Positions 51,555-60,741 of a stretch of 64,000 bases of DNA are shown here, in pieces. The notes under the pieces were generated by a model that was not told the DNA's origin, did no database searches, and was given only the letters and a program-made list of their open reading frames with translations. This DNA is from Streptomyces abikoensis. Lineage in GTDB: Bacteria > Actinomycetota > Actinomycetes > Streptomycetales > Streptomycetaceae. A program made the position numbers and the translations under genes. Numbering within the stretch: the stretch's first letter is position 1; every line of letters starts with the position of its first letter. The stretch spans positions 496,001-560,000 of the forward strand of contig NZ_BMRT01000003.1 of NCBI RefSeq assembly GCF_014648775.1, written 5' to 3'.

Positions 51555-53018
51555 GTGAGTGACACCCCATTCGGATTCGGTCTTCCGCCGGAGGAGCCGG
51601 AGAACGGCGACGACGGCAAGAAGAAGGGCGGTGGCCAGGGAGGCGGCCAGGGGCCCGCGAATCCTTTCGGGTTCGGCGGGCTCCCCGGCGGCGGGGACAA
51701 CCCCTTCGCCGCCATGTTCGGCGGCTCCATGAACCCCGGTGATCTCGGCGCCGCCTTCCAGCAGCTCGGCCAGATGCTCTCCTACGAGGGCGGCCCGGTG
51801 AACTGGGACATGGCCAAGGACATCGCGCGCCAGACCGTCGCCCGTGGCACCGCCGACGGCTCCAAGGACGCCAGCGTCACCGACGGCGAGCGCGCCGCGA
51901 TCCAGGAGGCCGTGCGCCTGGCCGACCTGTGGCTGGACGGTGTGACGTCCCTGCCGTCCGGCTCGGGCACGGCCGTCGCCTGGTCCCGCGCGGAGTGGGT
52001 CGAGGCGACCCTGCCCGTGTGGAAGGACCTGGTGGACCCGGTCGCCGAGCGCGTCGGCGCCGCCATGGGCGGTGTGCTGCCCGAGGAGATGCAGGCCATG
52101 GCCGGCCCGCTGCTGGGCATGATGCGCAGCATGGGCGGCGCCATGTTCGGCACCCAGATCGGGCAGGCCCTGGGCGTGCTCGCGGGCGAGGTCGTCGGCT
52201 CGACCGACGTCGGCCTGCCGCTGGGCCCGACGGGCAAGGCCGCGCTGCTCCCGGTGAACATCGCGGCCTTCGGTTCGGGCCTCGAGGTGCCGCAGGAGGA
52301 GGTCCGGCTCTACCTGGCCCTGCGCGAGGCCGCCCACCAGCGGCTCTTCGCGCACGTGCCGTGGCTGCGCTCGCATCTGTTCGGTGCCGTCGAGGGCTAC
52401 GCCCGAGGCATCAAGGTCGACACGTCCAAGCTGGAGGACGTGGTCGGTCAGCTGGACCCCACGCACCCCGAGCAGCTGCAGGAAGCCCTTCAGCAGGGCA
52501 TGTTCCAGCCGGAGGACACCCCGGAGCAGAAGGCCGCGCTGGCCCGCCTGGAGACGGCGCTCGCACTGGTCGAGGGCTGGGTGGACGCGGTCGTGCACGC
52601 GGCGGCCGCCCCGCACCTGCCGTCCGCCGACCGGCTGCGCGAGACGCTGCGCCGCCGGCGCGCCTCCGGAGGCCCGGCGGAGCAGACCTTCGCCACGCTG
52701 ATCGGTCTGGAGCTGCGCCCCCGCCGGCTGCGGGACGCCTCCCGCCTGTGGGCGTCGCTGACGGACGCGCGCGGCCTGGAGGGCCGGGACGGCCTGTGGG
52801 AGCACCCCGACATGCTGCCCACCGCCGCCGACCTGGACGACCCGGACGGCTTCGTCCACCGTGAGCACCTGGACTTCTCCGAGCTCGACAAGATGCTCGG
52901 CGAGGCCGCCAAGGGCGCGCAGGGCTCCACGGGCTCCCAGGACGCCCCGGGCTCGCCGGAGAAGAAGCGGGACGAGTCCGGCGAAGCCGACAAGGGTGAC
53001 GAGGGCGACAAGAAGTGA
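51555..53018 (+). CDS. DUF2342 / zincin-like protein
   Basis: A 487-residue protein of the actinobacterial zinc-dependent metalloprotease-like family (mycobacterial Rv3195-type). A Gly/Pro-rich N-terminus (about 60 residues) precedes conserved helices: GGPVNWDMAKDIARQTVA, MGGAMFGTQIGQALGVLAGEV, and LALREAAHQRLFAHVPWLR, where E-x-x-H rather than full HExxH is seen, as usual for this family. The C-terminus is disordered and Lys/Asp-rich. GTG 51555 follows GAGGAA. It overlaps the NUDIX gene by GTGA. Confidence 0.87.
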   Translation: MSDTPFGFGLPPEEPENGDDGKKKGGGQGGGQGPANPFGFGGLPGGGDNPFAAMFGGSMNPGDLGAAFQQLGQMLSYEGGPVNWDMAKDIARQTVARGTADGSKDASVTDGERAAIQEAVRLADLWLDGVTSLPSGSGTAVAWSRAEWVEATLPVWKDLVDPVAERVGAAMGGVLPEEMQAMAGPLLGMMRSMGGAMFGTQIGQALGVLAGEVVGSTDVGLPLGPTGKAALLPVNIAAFGSGLEVPQEEVRLYLALREAAHQRLFAHVPWLRSHLFGAVEGYARGIKVDTSKLEDVVGQLDPTHPEQLQEALQQGMFQPEDTPEQKAALARLETALALVEGWVDAVVHAAAAPHLPSADRLRETLRRRRASGGPAEQTFATLIGLELRPRRLRDASRLWASLTDARGLEGRDGLWEHPDMLPTAADLDDPDGFVHREHLDFSELDKMLGEAAKGAQGSTGSQDAPGSPEKKRDESGEADKGDEGDKK

Positions 53019-53536
53019 GCCTGCACGAGAACGCGGTCCTCGTCCTCAAGGAGTACGCGGACCAGGAGGACCTGCGCGGTCTCTACCTGGACCACCTCGC
53101 CACCCACCCGGACGGCATGTGGAAGCCCTGCCAGGCGGGGCACGTCACGGCGAGCGCCCTGGTGATCGACCCCGCGCGCGGCCGGGTGCTGCTCACGCTC
53201 CACCGCAAGCTGCGGATGTGGCTCCAGATGGGCGGCCACTGCGAGCCCGGCGACGCCACGCTCGAGGAGGCCGCGCTGCGCGAGGCCACGGAGGAGTCGG
53301 GCATCGCGGGCCTGACGCTGCTGCCGGGCGGCCCGGTCCGGCTCGACCGGCACCCGATCCCGGCGCCGTGCAACTGGCACCTGGACGTGCAGTACGCGGC
53401 GCTGGTGCCGGAGGGCGCGGTGGAGGCGATCAGCGACGAGTCGCTGGACCTGCGCTGGTTCCCGTACGACGAGGTGGGCTCGGTGGCCGACGACTCGGTC
53501 GTCGAACTGCTGCGCCGGACGCTCGCGCGCCTGTAG
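53015..53536 (+). CDS. NUDIX hydrolase
   Basis: A 173-residue pyrophosphohydrolase. The Nudix box is complete: G-x5-E-x7-REATEESG within GHCEPGDATLEEAALREATE. N-terminal helices and a WFPYDEV end match single-domain NUDIX enzymes acting on nucleotide derivatives; the substrate cannot be told. GTG start lies inside the DUF2342 stop, so expression is coupled. Confidence 0.92.
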   Translation: MSLHENAVLVLKEYADQEDLRGLYLDHLATHPDGMWKPCQAGHVTASALVIDPARGRVLLTLHRKLRMWLQMGGHCEPGDATLEEAALREATEESGIAGLTLLPGGPVRLDRHPIPAPCNWHLDVQYAALVPEGAVEAISDESLDLRWFPYDEVGSVADDSVVELLRRTLARL

Positions 53537-53551
53537 GCGCCACGGAGCGAT

Positions 53552-53586
53552 GTAAGGGGCGGTCACCCATGGTGACCGCCCCTTAC
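53552..53586. terminator. Terminator between NUDIX and AIM24 genes
   Basis: A 16-bp perfect stem (53552-53567 with 53571-53586) and three-base loop separate convergent genes. Confidence 0.85.
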
Positions 53587-53611
53587 CTCTCTTCCATCCG
53601 GGTGCGGCTGG

Positions 53612-54370
53612 TCAGTTGGTCCAGATGTTGCCCTGGTTCTGGGCGTGGGCGCCGTGCTGTCCCAGGCCGTACTGGGCCATGAGGCCCTGGCCGATCTCCG
53701 TGCCCTGCGGCGGCAGCAGCTCGCTGGGCTGCACCAGCGCGTAGCCGTGGCCGGAGAAGCTGAGCTCCCAGCCCTCGCCCGTGCCGCCGCGGCGCCGCCA
53801 CACCCCCGACGAGGACGTCTGCGCCTGCATCTGCACCCGCAGCGACGCCGACCAGGCGACCACCGCGTCCGCGTCGGCGCTGACGACGCTGTCGGGGGTG
53901 ACCTGGAGCATCAGCGGATGGCCGGAGGTCATCAGCGCGACCTTGCCCTGGCCGGAGATGTTCAGCTGGTAGGAACCCGTCCCGGAGATCCCGTACTGGC
54001 TGTCCACGGCGACGGTGTCCCAGTGGAGGCTCGAGTCCAGGGCCAGGACGTAGGAGCCGTCCACGGTCAGGCCGTCCCGGTCCACGTCCATGATGTGGAC
54101 GTGCTGGGCCAGGTTGGCGAAGTAGACCGTGCCCTGGCCGGAGCAACGCATCAGGTCCAGGCCCTCGCCGGTGTACGTGCGCGAGTGCTGCTGGCCGCGC
54201 GTCTGGTACTCGGCGTCGAACTCGACCATGCCCTGGTAGGCGACCATCGAGCCCTTGCGGGCGAGGACGTCCTCGTGGCCGGTGAGGGAGACCCGCAGCA
54301 TCTGCGCGTTCTGCAGGGCGTAGCGGTCCTGCGACTGGGCCTCGGTGTGGGCGAAAAGCGGGCTCTGCAT
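53612..54370 (-). CDS. AIM24-family protein, copy 1
   Basis: A 252-residue protein with the AIM24/TRAP-like beta-roll fold: GSMVAYQGMVEFDAEY, MRCSGQGTVYFANLAQHVHIMDV, GTGSYQLNISGQGKVALMTSG, ADADAVVAWSASLRV. The C-terminus is Gln-rich. Role unknown; in bacteria AIM24 proteins often accompany tellurite-resistance TerD proteins, as here. ATG 54370. Confidence 0.85.
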   Translation of the reverse strand: MQSPLFAHTEAQSQDRYALQNAQMLRVSLTGHEDVLARKGSMVAYQGMVEFDAEYQTRGQQHSRTYTGEGLDLMRCSGQGTVYFANLAQHVHIMDVDRDGLTVDGSYVLALDSSLHWDTVAVDSQYGISGTGSYQLNISGQGKVALMTSGHPLMLQVTPDSVVSADADAVVAWSASLRVQMQAQTSSSGVWRRRGGTGEGWELSFSGHGYALVQPSELLPPQGTEIGQGLMAQYGLGQHGAHAQNQGNIWTN

Positions 54371-54389
54371 GATGTTCTCGTTCTCCCCC

Positions 54390-55097
54390 TCAGCCCCGGG
54401 CCCGGAGCCGGTCGGTGCTGTCCTCGCTGGGCTGGACGACCACGAAGCCCTCGCCGGAGAAGCCCAGTTGGTAGGCCTCGCCGCTGCCCCGGCCGATCAG
54501 GGAGGACGCCTTGAAGCTGCGCTTGCCCTTCATCCGGAGGTTGCTGGACCAGGCGACGAGCGCGTCGGGGTCGACGTAGGTCTCGTCGTCGCCGCGGCCG
54601 CAGTCGACGACGATCGGTGTGCCGCGGGAGGTCAGCGCCACCCAGCCGGTGCCGCTGATGCCCACGTTGAACAGGCCCTGTCCGGCGAACTTCGCCATGC
54701 CCTTGACGCGCTCGACGCCCCACTGGAGCTGGGCGTCGAAGGCGAGGACGTTGGTGCCGTTGACGGACAGGGAGTCGCCGTTGAGCTGGAGGCAGACGAC
54801 GTCCGCCCCGTAGTCGGCGAGGTAGAGCAGGCCGTCGCCGTGGCAGCGCATGAGGGGGACGCCCTCGCCGGTGAGCCACTGGGAGGCCATCTGCCGGACG
54901 GCGGGCGGGTTCGGGTCGTACTGGACGTAGCCCTCGTAGGCGACCATCGAGCCCGTGCGGGCGAAGAGGTCCTGGCCGGTCCGCATGGCGACCTTGAGCA
55001 TGCTGCTGCCGTGGTTCTCCATGCGCGGCCCCGAGGGTACGGGGGCGGCGTGGCCCGGGAACGGCGGCTGGCCCATCGGCATCTGATGCATGGTCAT
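54390..55097 (-). CDS. AIM24-family protein, copy 2
   Basis: A 235-residue paralogue of its neighbours with the same beta-roll motifs (GSMVAYEGYVQYDPN, MRCHGDGLLYLADYGADVV, NVGISGTGWVALTSRGTPIVV, VDPDALVAWSSNLRM). The N-terminus is Met/Pro/Gln-rich. ATG 55097 follows GGGAAG. It lies 19 bases from the next AIM24 gene and 11 from the TerD-AIM24 gene, so all three form one operon. Confidence 0.85.
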   Translation of the reverse strand: MTMHQMPMGQPPFPGHAAPVPSGPRMENHGSSMLKVAMRTGQDLFARTGSMVAYEGYVQYDPNPPAVRQMASQWLTGEGVPLMRCHGDGLLYLADYGADVVCLQLNGDSLSVNGTNVLAFDAQLQWGVERVKGMAKFAGQGLFNVGISGTGWVALTSRGTPIVVDCGRGDDETYVDPDALVAWSSNLRMKGKRSFKASSLIGRGSGEAYQLGFSGEGFVVVQPSEDSTDRLRARG

Positions 55098-55108
55098 TTC
55101 GGCTTCCC

Positions 55109-56896
55109 TCAGACCTCGTAGGGCTGGACGACGATGAAGTTGCCGGGCGCGCCCCGGAACTGGAGGTTCACGGCCTCTCCGCTGTGTCCCGGGTAGGAGG
55201 CGCGGCGCAGCCGCACCTGACTGGAGATGATCACCTGGGCGCCCGCCGACCAGGCCACGATGGCGTTGCTGTCGGCGAAGGTGGTGGGGGTGACGGGCAG
55301 CACCACGGGCGTGCCGTGGGTCTTGACGACGACGGTTCCGGTGCCCTGGAACTGCATGGTGAACAGCGCCCCGCCGGGGATGCCGTGACCGTCGATCCGG
55401 CGCACCTCGTGGTGCAGCGACTCGTCGAAGGCGAGCACCGCGTCGGCGCTGACGCAGATCGCGTCGTTCTCCAGCTGGATGGGGTGGACGTGCGCGGAGT
55501 TCTCGGCGAGGAAGACCTGGCCGCGGCCGGTGCAGCGCATCAGCTGCATCTCCTGGCCGGTGGCGCCGCCGACGATGCGGCCCATGAAGCCGGCGCCCTT
55601 GTAGCCGAAGTCGACCTTGCCCTGGTAGAGCACCATGCTGCCCTGCCGGGCGAGCACGGGCTGGGGGTCGGCGCCGAGGTCCACCCGGATGAGCTTGGAG
55701 TTCTGCAGCGTCCAGCGCTGCCCGGTGGGCACCTCGCGGTACTTGTCCAGCGCCGCCTGGACGCCGGGGACGTGGGGCGGGGGCGTGCCGGGGGCCGCCG
55801 GGGCGTATGCGCCGGGGTAGCCCTGCTGGGCCGGGGCGTGGGGCTGCTGGCCGTACGGGGCCTGCGGGGCGCCCGGGTAGGGCTGGGCGGGCGCGGCGGG
55901 CACGCCGTGGGGCTGCCCGGGGGGCGGGGGCGGCGCGCCGTAGGGCTGCTGGGCGGGGTACGCGTGGGCCGGGGCGGCCTGCCGGCCGTACGAGGCGTGC
56001 TGCCCCGGGACGCCGGGCGGACCGGGCGGCGGCACGATGCCACCGGGGGGCGTGTGACCGCCGGTGGGCGCGTGCCCTGTGGGCGCGTGGCCGCCGCCGG
56101 AGAAGTAGCCGGGCGGGGCGATGGGCGCGGCGAGGGTGGGGGCGGCGTGCACCTGGGAGGCCGCCGGGGCCTGGGGTGCCGGGGCGGCGGCGGGCTGCTG
56201 CGCGGCGGGCGACTGGTGGGCGGCAGGGGGTTGCTGTTGTGCCGCCGGGGGCTGCTGGGCTGCCGGAGGCGCGAAGGCCGGGGGCGCGTCGGCCTGTGCG
56301 GGGGGAGCGAAGGCGGGCACGGCGGCGGCCGGGGTGGGGGCCGCTGCTGCCGGAGCGGGCTCCTCCTCCTCGAGGACCTCGCCGCCGAAGTTCCTCAGCA
56401 GCGCTTCGAGCCCGCCGTCGAAGCCCTGCCCGACGGCGGCGAACCGCCAGACGTCCTTCAGGTAGATGTCACCGAGCATCACCGCGCGCTCGGTGGTGAA
56501 CTCCGTGCCGGTGAAGGAGTAGCGCGCGACCTCCACGCCGCCCGCGACGACCCGGAGGTAGCCCGGGCCGGCCTGCGACATCCGGCCGTCGCCGTCCAGC
56601 GTCGCCGTGAAGCTGAGCTTGCGGATGTGGGCGGGGACGCGGTCGAGGGTGACCCGGAAGGATTCCGTGTCGCCGGCCTGCGCGCCCAGCTGCTGGATGG
56701 CCTCCTCCGGCGACTTCGGCTGGTTGAAGAAGACGAAGTACCGGTCGTCCGAGAGCCTCTCGTCGGCGTCGAGGCCGAAGCAGCTGACGTCGAAGGTCAG
56801 GCCGGGACCGCCGATCTGCACTCCCACGTACAGATCCGTCCCCGCCGTCAGGTCACTGATCTTGGCCTTGTGGCCGCGCTGGAATTCCCTGGACAT
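55109..56896 (-). CDS. TerD–AIM24 fusion protein
   Basis: A 595-residue protein. An N-terminal TerD domain (about 1-180; DLYVGVQIGGPGLTFDVSCFGLDADERLSDDRYFVFFNQPKSPE, YFV/DGDGRMS calcium-type loops) is joined by a 180-residue Pro/Ala/Gln-rich linker to a C-terminal AIM24 domain (about 370-595). TerD domains bind calcium and belong to stress-linked ter systems. Physical fusion shows that TerD and AIM24 act together. It heads a run of three AIM24 genes. Confidence 0.9.
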   Translation of the reverse strand: MSREFQRGHKAKISDLTAGTDLYVGVQIGGPGLTFDVSCFGLDADERLSDDRYFVFFNQPKSPEEAIQQLGAQAGDTESFRVTLDRVPAHIRKLSFTATLDGDGRMSQAGPGYLRVVAGGVEVARYSFTGTEFTTERAVMLGDIYLKDVWRFAAVGQGFDGGLEALLRNFGGEVLEEEEPAPAAAAPTPAAAVPAFAPPAQADAPPAFAPPAAQQPPAAQQQPPAAHQSPAAQQPAAAPAPQAPAASQVHAAPTLAAPIAPPGYFSGGGHAPTGHAPTGGHTPPGGIVPPPGPPGVPGQHASYGRQAAPAHAYPAQQPYGAPPPPPGQPHGVPAAPAQPYPGAPQAPYGQQPHAPAQQGYPGAYAPAAPGTPPPHVPGVQAALDKYREVPTGQRWTLQNSKLIRVDLGADPQPVLARQGSMVLYQGKVDFGYKGAGFMGRIVGGATGQEMQLMRCTGRGQVFLAENSAHVHPIQLENDAICVSADAVLAFDESLHHEVRRIDGHGIPGGALFTMQFQGTGTVVVKTHGTPVVLPVTPTTFADSNAIVAWSAGAQVIISSQVRLRRASYPGHSGEAVNLQFRGAPGNFIVVQPYEV

Positions 56897-57000
56897 GCGT
56901 GACGCCCGTCCCCCATCCGTACCCGTGGTGAATGCGTTGCGCCAGGCTAACCGCTGGCGGCGACGGCCGCCGATGCCGGGGCGGCCCGCCTACGGGCCCG

Positions 57001-57597
57001 TCACTCGCCGCGGGCGGCCGGGAGGTGGGGCAGCCGGTCGGCGGCGACCACGCCCTCGAGGTAGCCCCGGGCGCGCTCGGTACGCGGGTACGCCTCCAGG
57101 AGGCGCCAGAACTCCGGGCCGTGACCGGGGACGAGAAGGTGCGCCAGCTCGTGAAGGAGGACGTAGTCGACGACGTACTCGGGCATGCCCTGGAGGCGGT
57201 GCGAGAGGCGGATGCTGCCCTCGGCGGGGGTGCAGGAGCCCCAGCGGGTGTTCTGGTTCGTGACCCAGCGCACGGAGGCGGGACGGGCGCGGCCGTCCAG
57301 GTACTGCTCGGAGAGGCGGTGGGCCCGGTCGGCCAGCTCGGCGTCGCCCAGCATCCGCCGGCTCTCCTGCGCCGCGAGCTTGTCGAGCATCACGCCCACC
57401 CAGCGCCGCTCCTCCGCGTCCGACATCCGGGCGGGAATGAGGACGATCGTGCGATCGCCCTCGCGGTACGCGGAGACCGTCCTCCTGCGGCGCGTGCTCC
57501 GCCGGACCTCGACCGCGCCGGCCTCTTGGCCTCGGGAGAGCGGGCTCGGGGCGCTGCGCGGCGGTCTCGCGGCACTGTGCAGGGGGTCGACGGGCAC
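57001..57597 (-). CDS. YgjP-like (DUF45) metallopeptidase
   Basis: A 198-residue protein with VTNQNTRWGSCTPAEGSIRLS and VLLHELAHLLVPGHGPEFW, giving HELAH plus a downstream His as zinc ligands. Family members are SprT/M48-like hydrolases of unclear target. The N-terminal 40 residues are basic and Ser/Pro-rich. GTG 57597 start; ATG is not available nearby. Confidence 0.87.
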   Translation of the reverse strand: MPVDPLHSAARPPRSAPSPLSRGQEAGAVEVRRSTRRRRTVSAYREGDRTIVLIPARMSDAEERRWVGVMLDKLAAQESRRMLGDAELADRAHRLSEQYLDGRARPASVRWVTNQNTRWGSCTPAEGSIRLSHRLQGMPEYVVDYVLLHELAHLLVPGHGPEFWRLLEAYPRTERARGYLEGVVAADRLPHLPAARGE

Positions 57598-57766
57598 GCC
57601 CCGACGTTACCCGCTGGCGGTGCGGGAAGTCCCGCCCCTCCGTCCGTTGTCGGGGAAAGACCCCAAGGAGCGCACGGCTTGTATGACTAACGCCCCCTCC
57701 CTGTGGACAACGCCGCACGGCGGGCGGCCGGGGCGGGCAGGCTGTGGCACGGACGAAGGGGGAGCC

Positions 57767-59026
57767 ATGCGGACGACGCCCATGGATACGGATACGACGA
57801 CCACGACCGCGCATCCGATGCTCAAGCCCGCGCTGCGCCGGGCCTGGCGCAGCCGGGACACGGTCCAGTTCGGGGTCACCCCCGCGCACGCGGTGCTGCT
57901 GGGGCCGGTGGACACGGCGACGGGCTCCTTCCTCGGGCTGCTCGACGGGACGCGGGGGATGCCCCTGCTCCGCGAGGAGGCCCGGGGGATGGGGCTGCCG
58001 GAGGGGCGGGCCGACGAGCTGGTGGGGCGGCTGGCGGCGGCCGGGCTGCTGGACGATCCGCGCGGGGGCGGCTCCGAGGCCGCCGCGCTGCGAAGCCGGG
58101 GCGGCGCCCTGGAGCGGCTGCGGCCGGACCTGGCCACGCTGTCCGTGCTCCATCCCGGGCCCGGCGCGGCGTTGCGGGTGATGGCGGGGCGGCAGAAGGC
58201 GCGGGTGCAGGTGCGGGGCGCGGGGCGGGTGGGGGCGACGATCGCGGCGCTGCTGTCCGCGTCGGGAGTGGGCCGGGTCGATGTGCGGGACGGCGGCTGT
58301 GTGGAGCCGTGGGACGTAGCGCCCGGGGGTGTGGGCGCCGAGCGGACCGGGGAGCGGCGGGACGTCGCCGCGCGGCACGCCGTACGTCAGGCCGCGCCCG
58401 TGCCCCTGCCCCGGGGCCGGCCGGGCGGCTCCCGGGGCGAGCGAGTGGAACGCGGGGAGGATGGCGGGGAGAAGCCGCTGGGGCTGGTGGTGTTCGCGCC
58501 GCGCGACGGTCTGGCGGCCTACGCGCCGGACCCGGCGGCGGCCGAGGAGCTGATCGCGGCCGGGACCCCTCATCTTTACGCGGGGGTGCTGGAGGCCACC
58601 GGGCTGGTGGGTCCGCTGGTCCTGCCGGGCACATCGGCGTGTGCGGGCTGTATTGATCGGGAACGGTCCGAACGGGACGCGGTATGGCCACGGATGCTCG
58701 CCCAGTGGAGGTCCGGGCGCGCCTCGGGGGTACCGTCTTGCGACATGGCACTGGCCACGGTCGTGGCGGGGCTGACCGTGGCGTGGGCGCTCGCCCTTCT
58801 CGACGGTGGGGCCGCGCCGGGCGCCGGGGTCCGGCTGGAGCTGGCCCTTCCGGGTCCGGTCCGGCAGCACCCCAAGCCCGTCGCACCGCATCCGCGGTGC
58901 CCGTGCGGCGCCGCGGCCCGGGGCGAGGGGATGTCCAGGGACCGCGGAGGTGGCGCACGGGAGAATGATCCGGTAACCGCCGTCCGAGGCGTGGCTGTTC
59001 GGCTAGTTGGAGGGGCGCATGTCTGA
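57767..59026 (+). CDS. E1-like (ThiF/HesA/MoeB superfamily) protein, ATP site degenerate
   Basis: A 419-residue protein. The N-terminal half is helical. A Rossmann segment VQVRGAGRVGATIAALLSASGVGRVDVRDGGCVEPWDVAPGG corresponds to the E1 nucleotide fold, but the usual DPDxVExSNLxRQ has lost its Asn and Arg. Zinc-type Cys pairs CAGC and CPCG are retained. No catalytic Cys is obvious. It resembles the E1-like members seen in actinobacteria, some near azole-peptide enzymes. ATG 57767 follows AAGGGGGAG. The next gene starts inside its last codons. Confidence 0.7.
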   Translation: MRTTPMDTDTTTTTAHPMLKPALRRAWRSRDTVQFGVTPAHAVLLGPVDTATGSFLGLLDGTRGMPLLREEARGMGLPEGRADELVGRLAAAGLLDDPRGGGSEAAALRSRGGALERLRPDLATLSVLHPGPGAALRVMAGRQKARVQVRGAGRVGATIAALLSASGVGRVDVRDGGCVEPWDVAPGGVGAERTGERRDVAARHAVRQAAPVPLPRGRPGGSRGERVERGEDGGEKPLGLVVFAPRDGLAAYAPDPAAAEELIAAGTPHLYAGVLEATGLVGPLVLPGTSACAGCIDRERSERDAVWPRMLAQWRSGRASGVPSCDMALATVVAGLTVAWALALLDGGAAPGAGVRLELALPGPVRQHPKPVAPHPRCPCGAAARGEGMSRDRGGGARENDPVTAVRGVAVRLVGGAHV

Positions 59027-60383
59027 TCTACCCCGCAAGGCGGTCACCCGTACCGTCAAGTTGGCCGCGCTACCACTGGGGTTCGCGGGACGCACGGCAC
59101 TCGGGCTGGGGAAGCGCATCGGCGGCCGCCCGGCGGAGATGATCGCCGCAGAGCTGCAGCAGCGCACGGCGGAGCAGCTCTTCTCGACCCTGGGGCAGCT
59201 CAAGGGAGGTGCCATGAAGCTGGGGCAGGCGCTGTCCGTCTTCGAGTCGGCCCTTCCCGAGCAGATCGCCGGTCCCTACCGGGCGGCGCTCACCAAGCTT
59301 CAGGAGGCGGCTCCCCCGATGCCGGTGGCCTCGGTGCACGCGGCGCTGGCGGAGCGGCTCGGCGAGGACTGGCGCGAGCTGTTCGAGGAGTTCGAGGACA
59401 AGCCGGCGGCGGCCGCGTCCATCGGGCAGGTGCACCGGGCGGTCTGGCACGACGGGCGCGAGGTGGCCGTCAAGGTGCAGTACCCGGGAGCGGGTGACGC
59501 GCTGCTCTCCGATCTGACGCAACTGGGCCGGTTCGCCAAGCTGCTGGGGCCGCTGGTGCCCGGAATGGACATCAAGCCGCTCATCTCCGAGCTGCGCGAC
59601 CGGGTGTCGGAGGAGCTGGACTACGAGCTGGAGGCGCGGGCCCAGAGCGCGCACGCCCGGGAGTTCGCGGGAGACCCCGATGTGACGGTGCCGGACGTCG
59701 TCCACCACGGGGATCAGGTGCTGGTGACGGAGTGGCTGGACGGGGTGCCGCTGTCCGAGGTGATAGCGGACGGCAGCCAGGAGATGCGGGACCGGGCCGG
59801 GCAGTTGCTGGCGCGCTTCCTCTTCTCGGGCGCGGCCCGCACCGGGCTGCTCCATGCCGATCCGCATCCGGGCAACTTCCGGCTGCTGACCGGGGACGCG
59901 CCCGACGGCCCGCCGGAGAAGTGGCGGCTGGGGGTGCTGGACTTCGGCACGGTCGACCGGCTGCCGAGAGGGCTGCCCGTCGAGATCGGCACGGCGCTGC
60001 GGCTGACCCTCGACGGCAAGGCGGACGCGGTCCACGAGCTGCTGCGCGACGAGGGCTTCGTCAAGCCGGAGATCGAGCTGGACCCGGGGGCGGTGCTCGA
60101 CTATCTCCTGCCCATCATCGAGCCGGCGCAGGTGGAGGAGTTCACGTTCACCCGGGACTGGCTCCGGGCGCAGGCGACCCGGATAGCCGATCCACGCTCC
60201 CCCGCCTACCAGCTGGCCCGGCAGCTCAATCTGCCCCCGGCCTATCTGCTGATACACCGGGTGACGATGAGCACCATAGGGGTGCTGTGCCAACTGGGCG
60301 CCACGGTGCGGCTGCGTGACGAAATGGAGGCGTGGGTGCCCGGTTTCAGCACCGACGACCGCAGTCAGGGCAACTCCGCCTGA
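59019..60383 (+). CDS. ABC1/UbiB-family atypical kinase
   Basis: A 454-residue protein with all UbiB/ADCK marks: KxGQ (AMKLGQ), the Ala-rich AAAASIGQVHRA loop, AVKVQYP (Lys), EELDYELEA and HADPHPGNF, DFGTVD. Family members are ATPases linked to quinone or lipid metabolism. ATG 59019 follows GGAGGGG and overlaps the end of the E1-like gene by eight bases. Its place before wblC and uvrD2 matches mycobacteria (Rv3197). Confidence 0.93.
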   Translation: MSDLPRKAVTRTVKLAALPLGFAGRTALGLGKRIGGRPAEMIAAELQQRTAEQLFSTLGQLKGGAMKLGQALSVFESALPEQIAGPYRAALTKLQEAAPPMPVASVHAALAERLGEDWRELFEEFEDKPAAAASIGQVHRAVWHDGREVAVKVQYPGAGDALLSDLTQLGRFAKLLGPLVPGMDIKPLISELRDRVSEELDYELEARAQSAHAREFAGDPDVTVPDVVHHGDQVLVTEWLDGVPLSEVIADGSQEMRDRAGQLLARFLFSGAARTGLLHADPHPGNFRLLTGDAPDGPPEKWRLGVLDFGTVDRLPRGLPVEIGTALRLTLDGKADAVHELLRDEGFVKPEIELDPGAVLDYLLPIIEPAQVEEFTFTRDWLRAQATRIADPRSPAYQLARQLNLPPAYLLIHRVTMSTIGVLCQLGATVRLRDEMEAWVPGFSTDDRSQGNSA

Positions 60384-60437
60384 GAGCGGGCCGGGACGAG
60401 CCGGGGCGGCCCGGCCCGTCCCGGCTCACCACCCGGC

Positions 60438-60650
60438 TCACCACCAGGACGAGTCGAGGCGTCCTTCGATGGCTCTGAGGTTGGCGCGGGCGCAGGCGTC
60501 ACAGAAATAGTGGCGACTGCCGTTCTCGACGGAACAGATCCAGGTCGGCGGCGGTGTCCCGCCCGGTGCCGGGGCGCCACAGCGAGCGCACACGACGGGC
60601 TTGTCGGCCCCGGGGTCCAGCCGCGCGGATTCATGCGTCTTGCGGTCCAC
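60438..60650 (-). CDS. Small zinc-ribbon protein
   Basis: A 70-residue protein with CARCGAP and CDAC pairs plus an isolated WICS Cys, forming one zinc-ribbon site, and a short acidic end. GTG 60650 (VDRKTHES) follows TGGGA; the frame to 60695 lacks a site. It converges on the ABC1 kinase gene. Function unknown. Confidence 0.8.
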   Translation of the reverse strand: MDRKTHESARLDPGADKPVVCARCGAPAPGGTPPPTWICSVENGSRHYFCDACARANLRAIEGRLDSSWW

Positions 60651-60705
60651 TCCCAGACGATATCCCCGTGAGCGGGCCCGGCGCGGGTGGCACACCCGAA
60701 CGGGT

Positions 60706-60735
60706 GCGGGGCCGGTCCGAAAGGACCGGCCCCGC
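60706..60735 (-). terminator. Terminator of the wblC operon
   Basis: A 13-bp GC-rich stem (60706-60718 with 60723-60735) closed by a four-base loop that reads TTTC on the minus strand follows the last small ORF. Confidence 0.8.
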
Positions 60736-60741
60736 GGTGGG

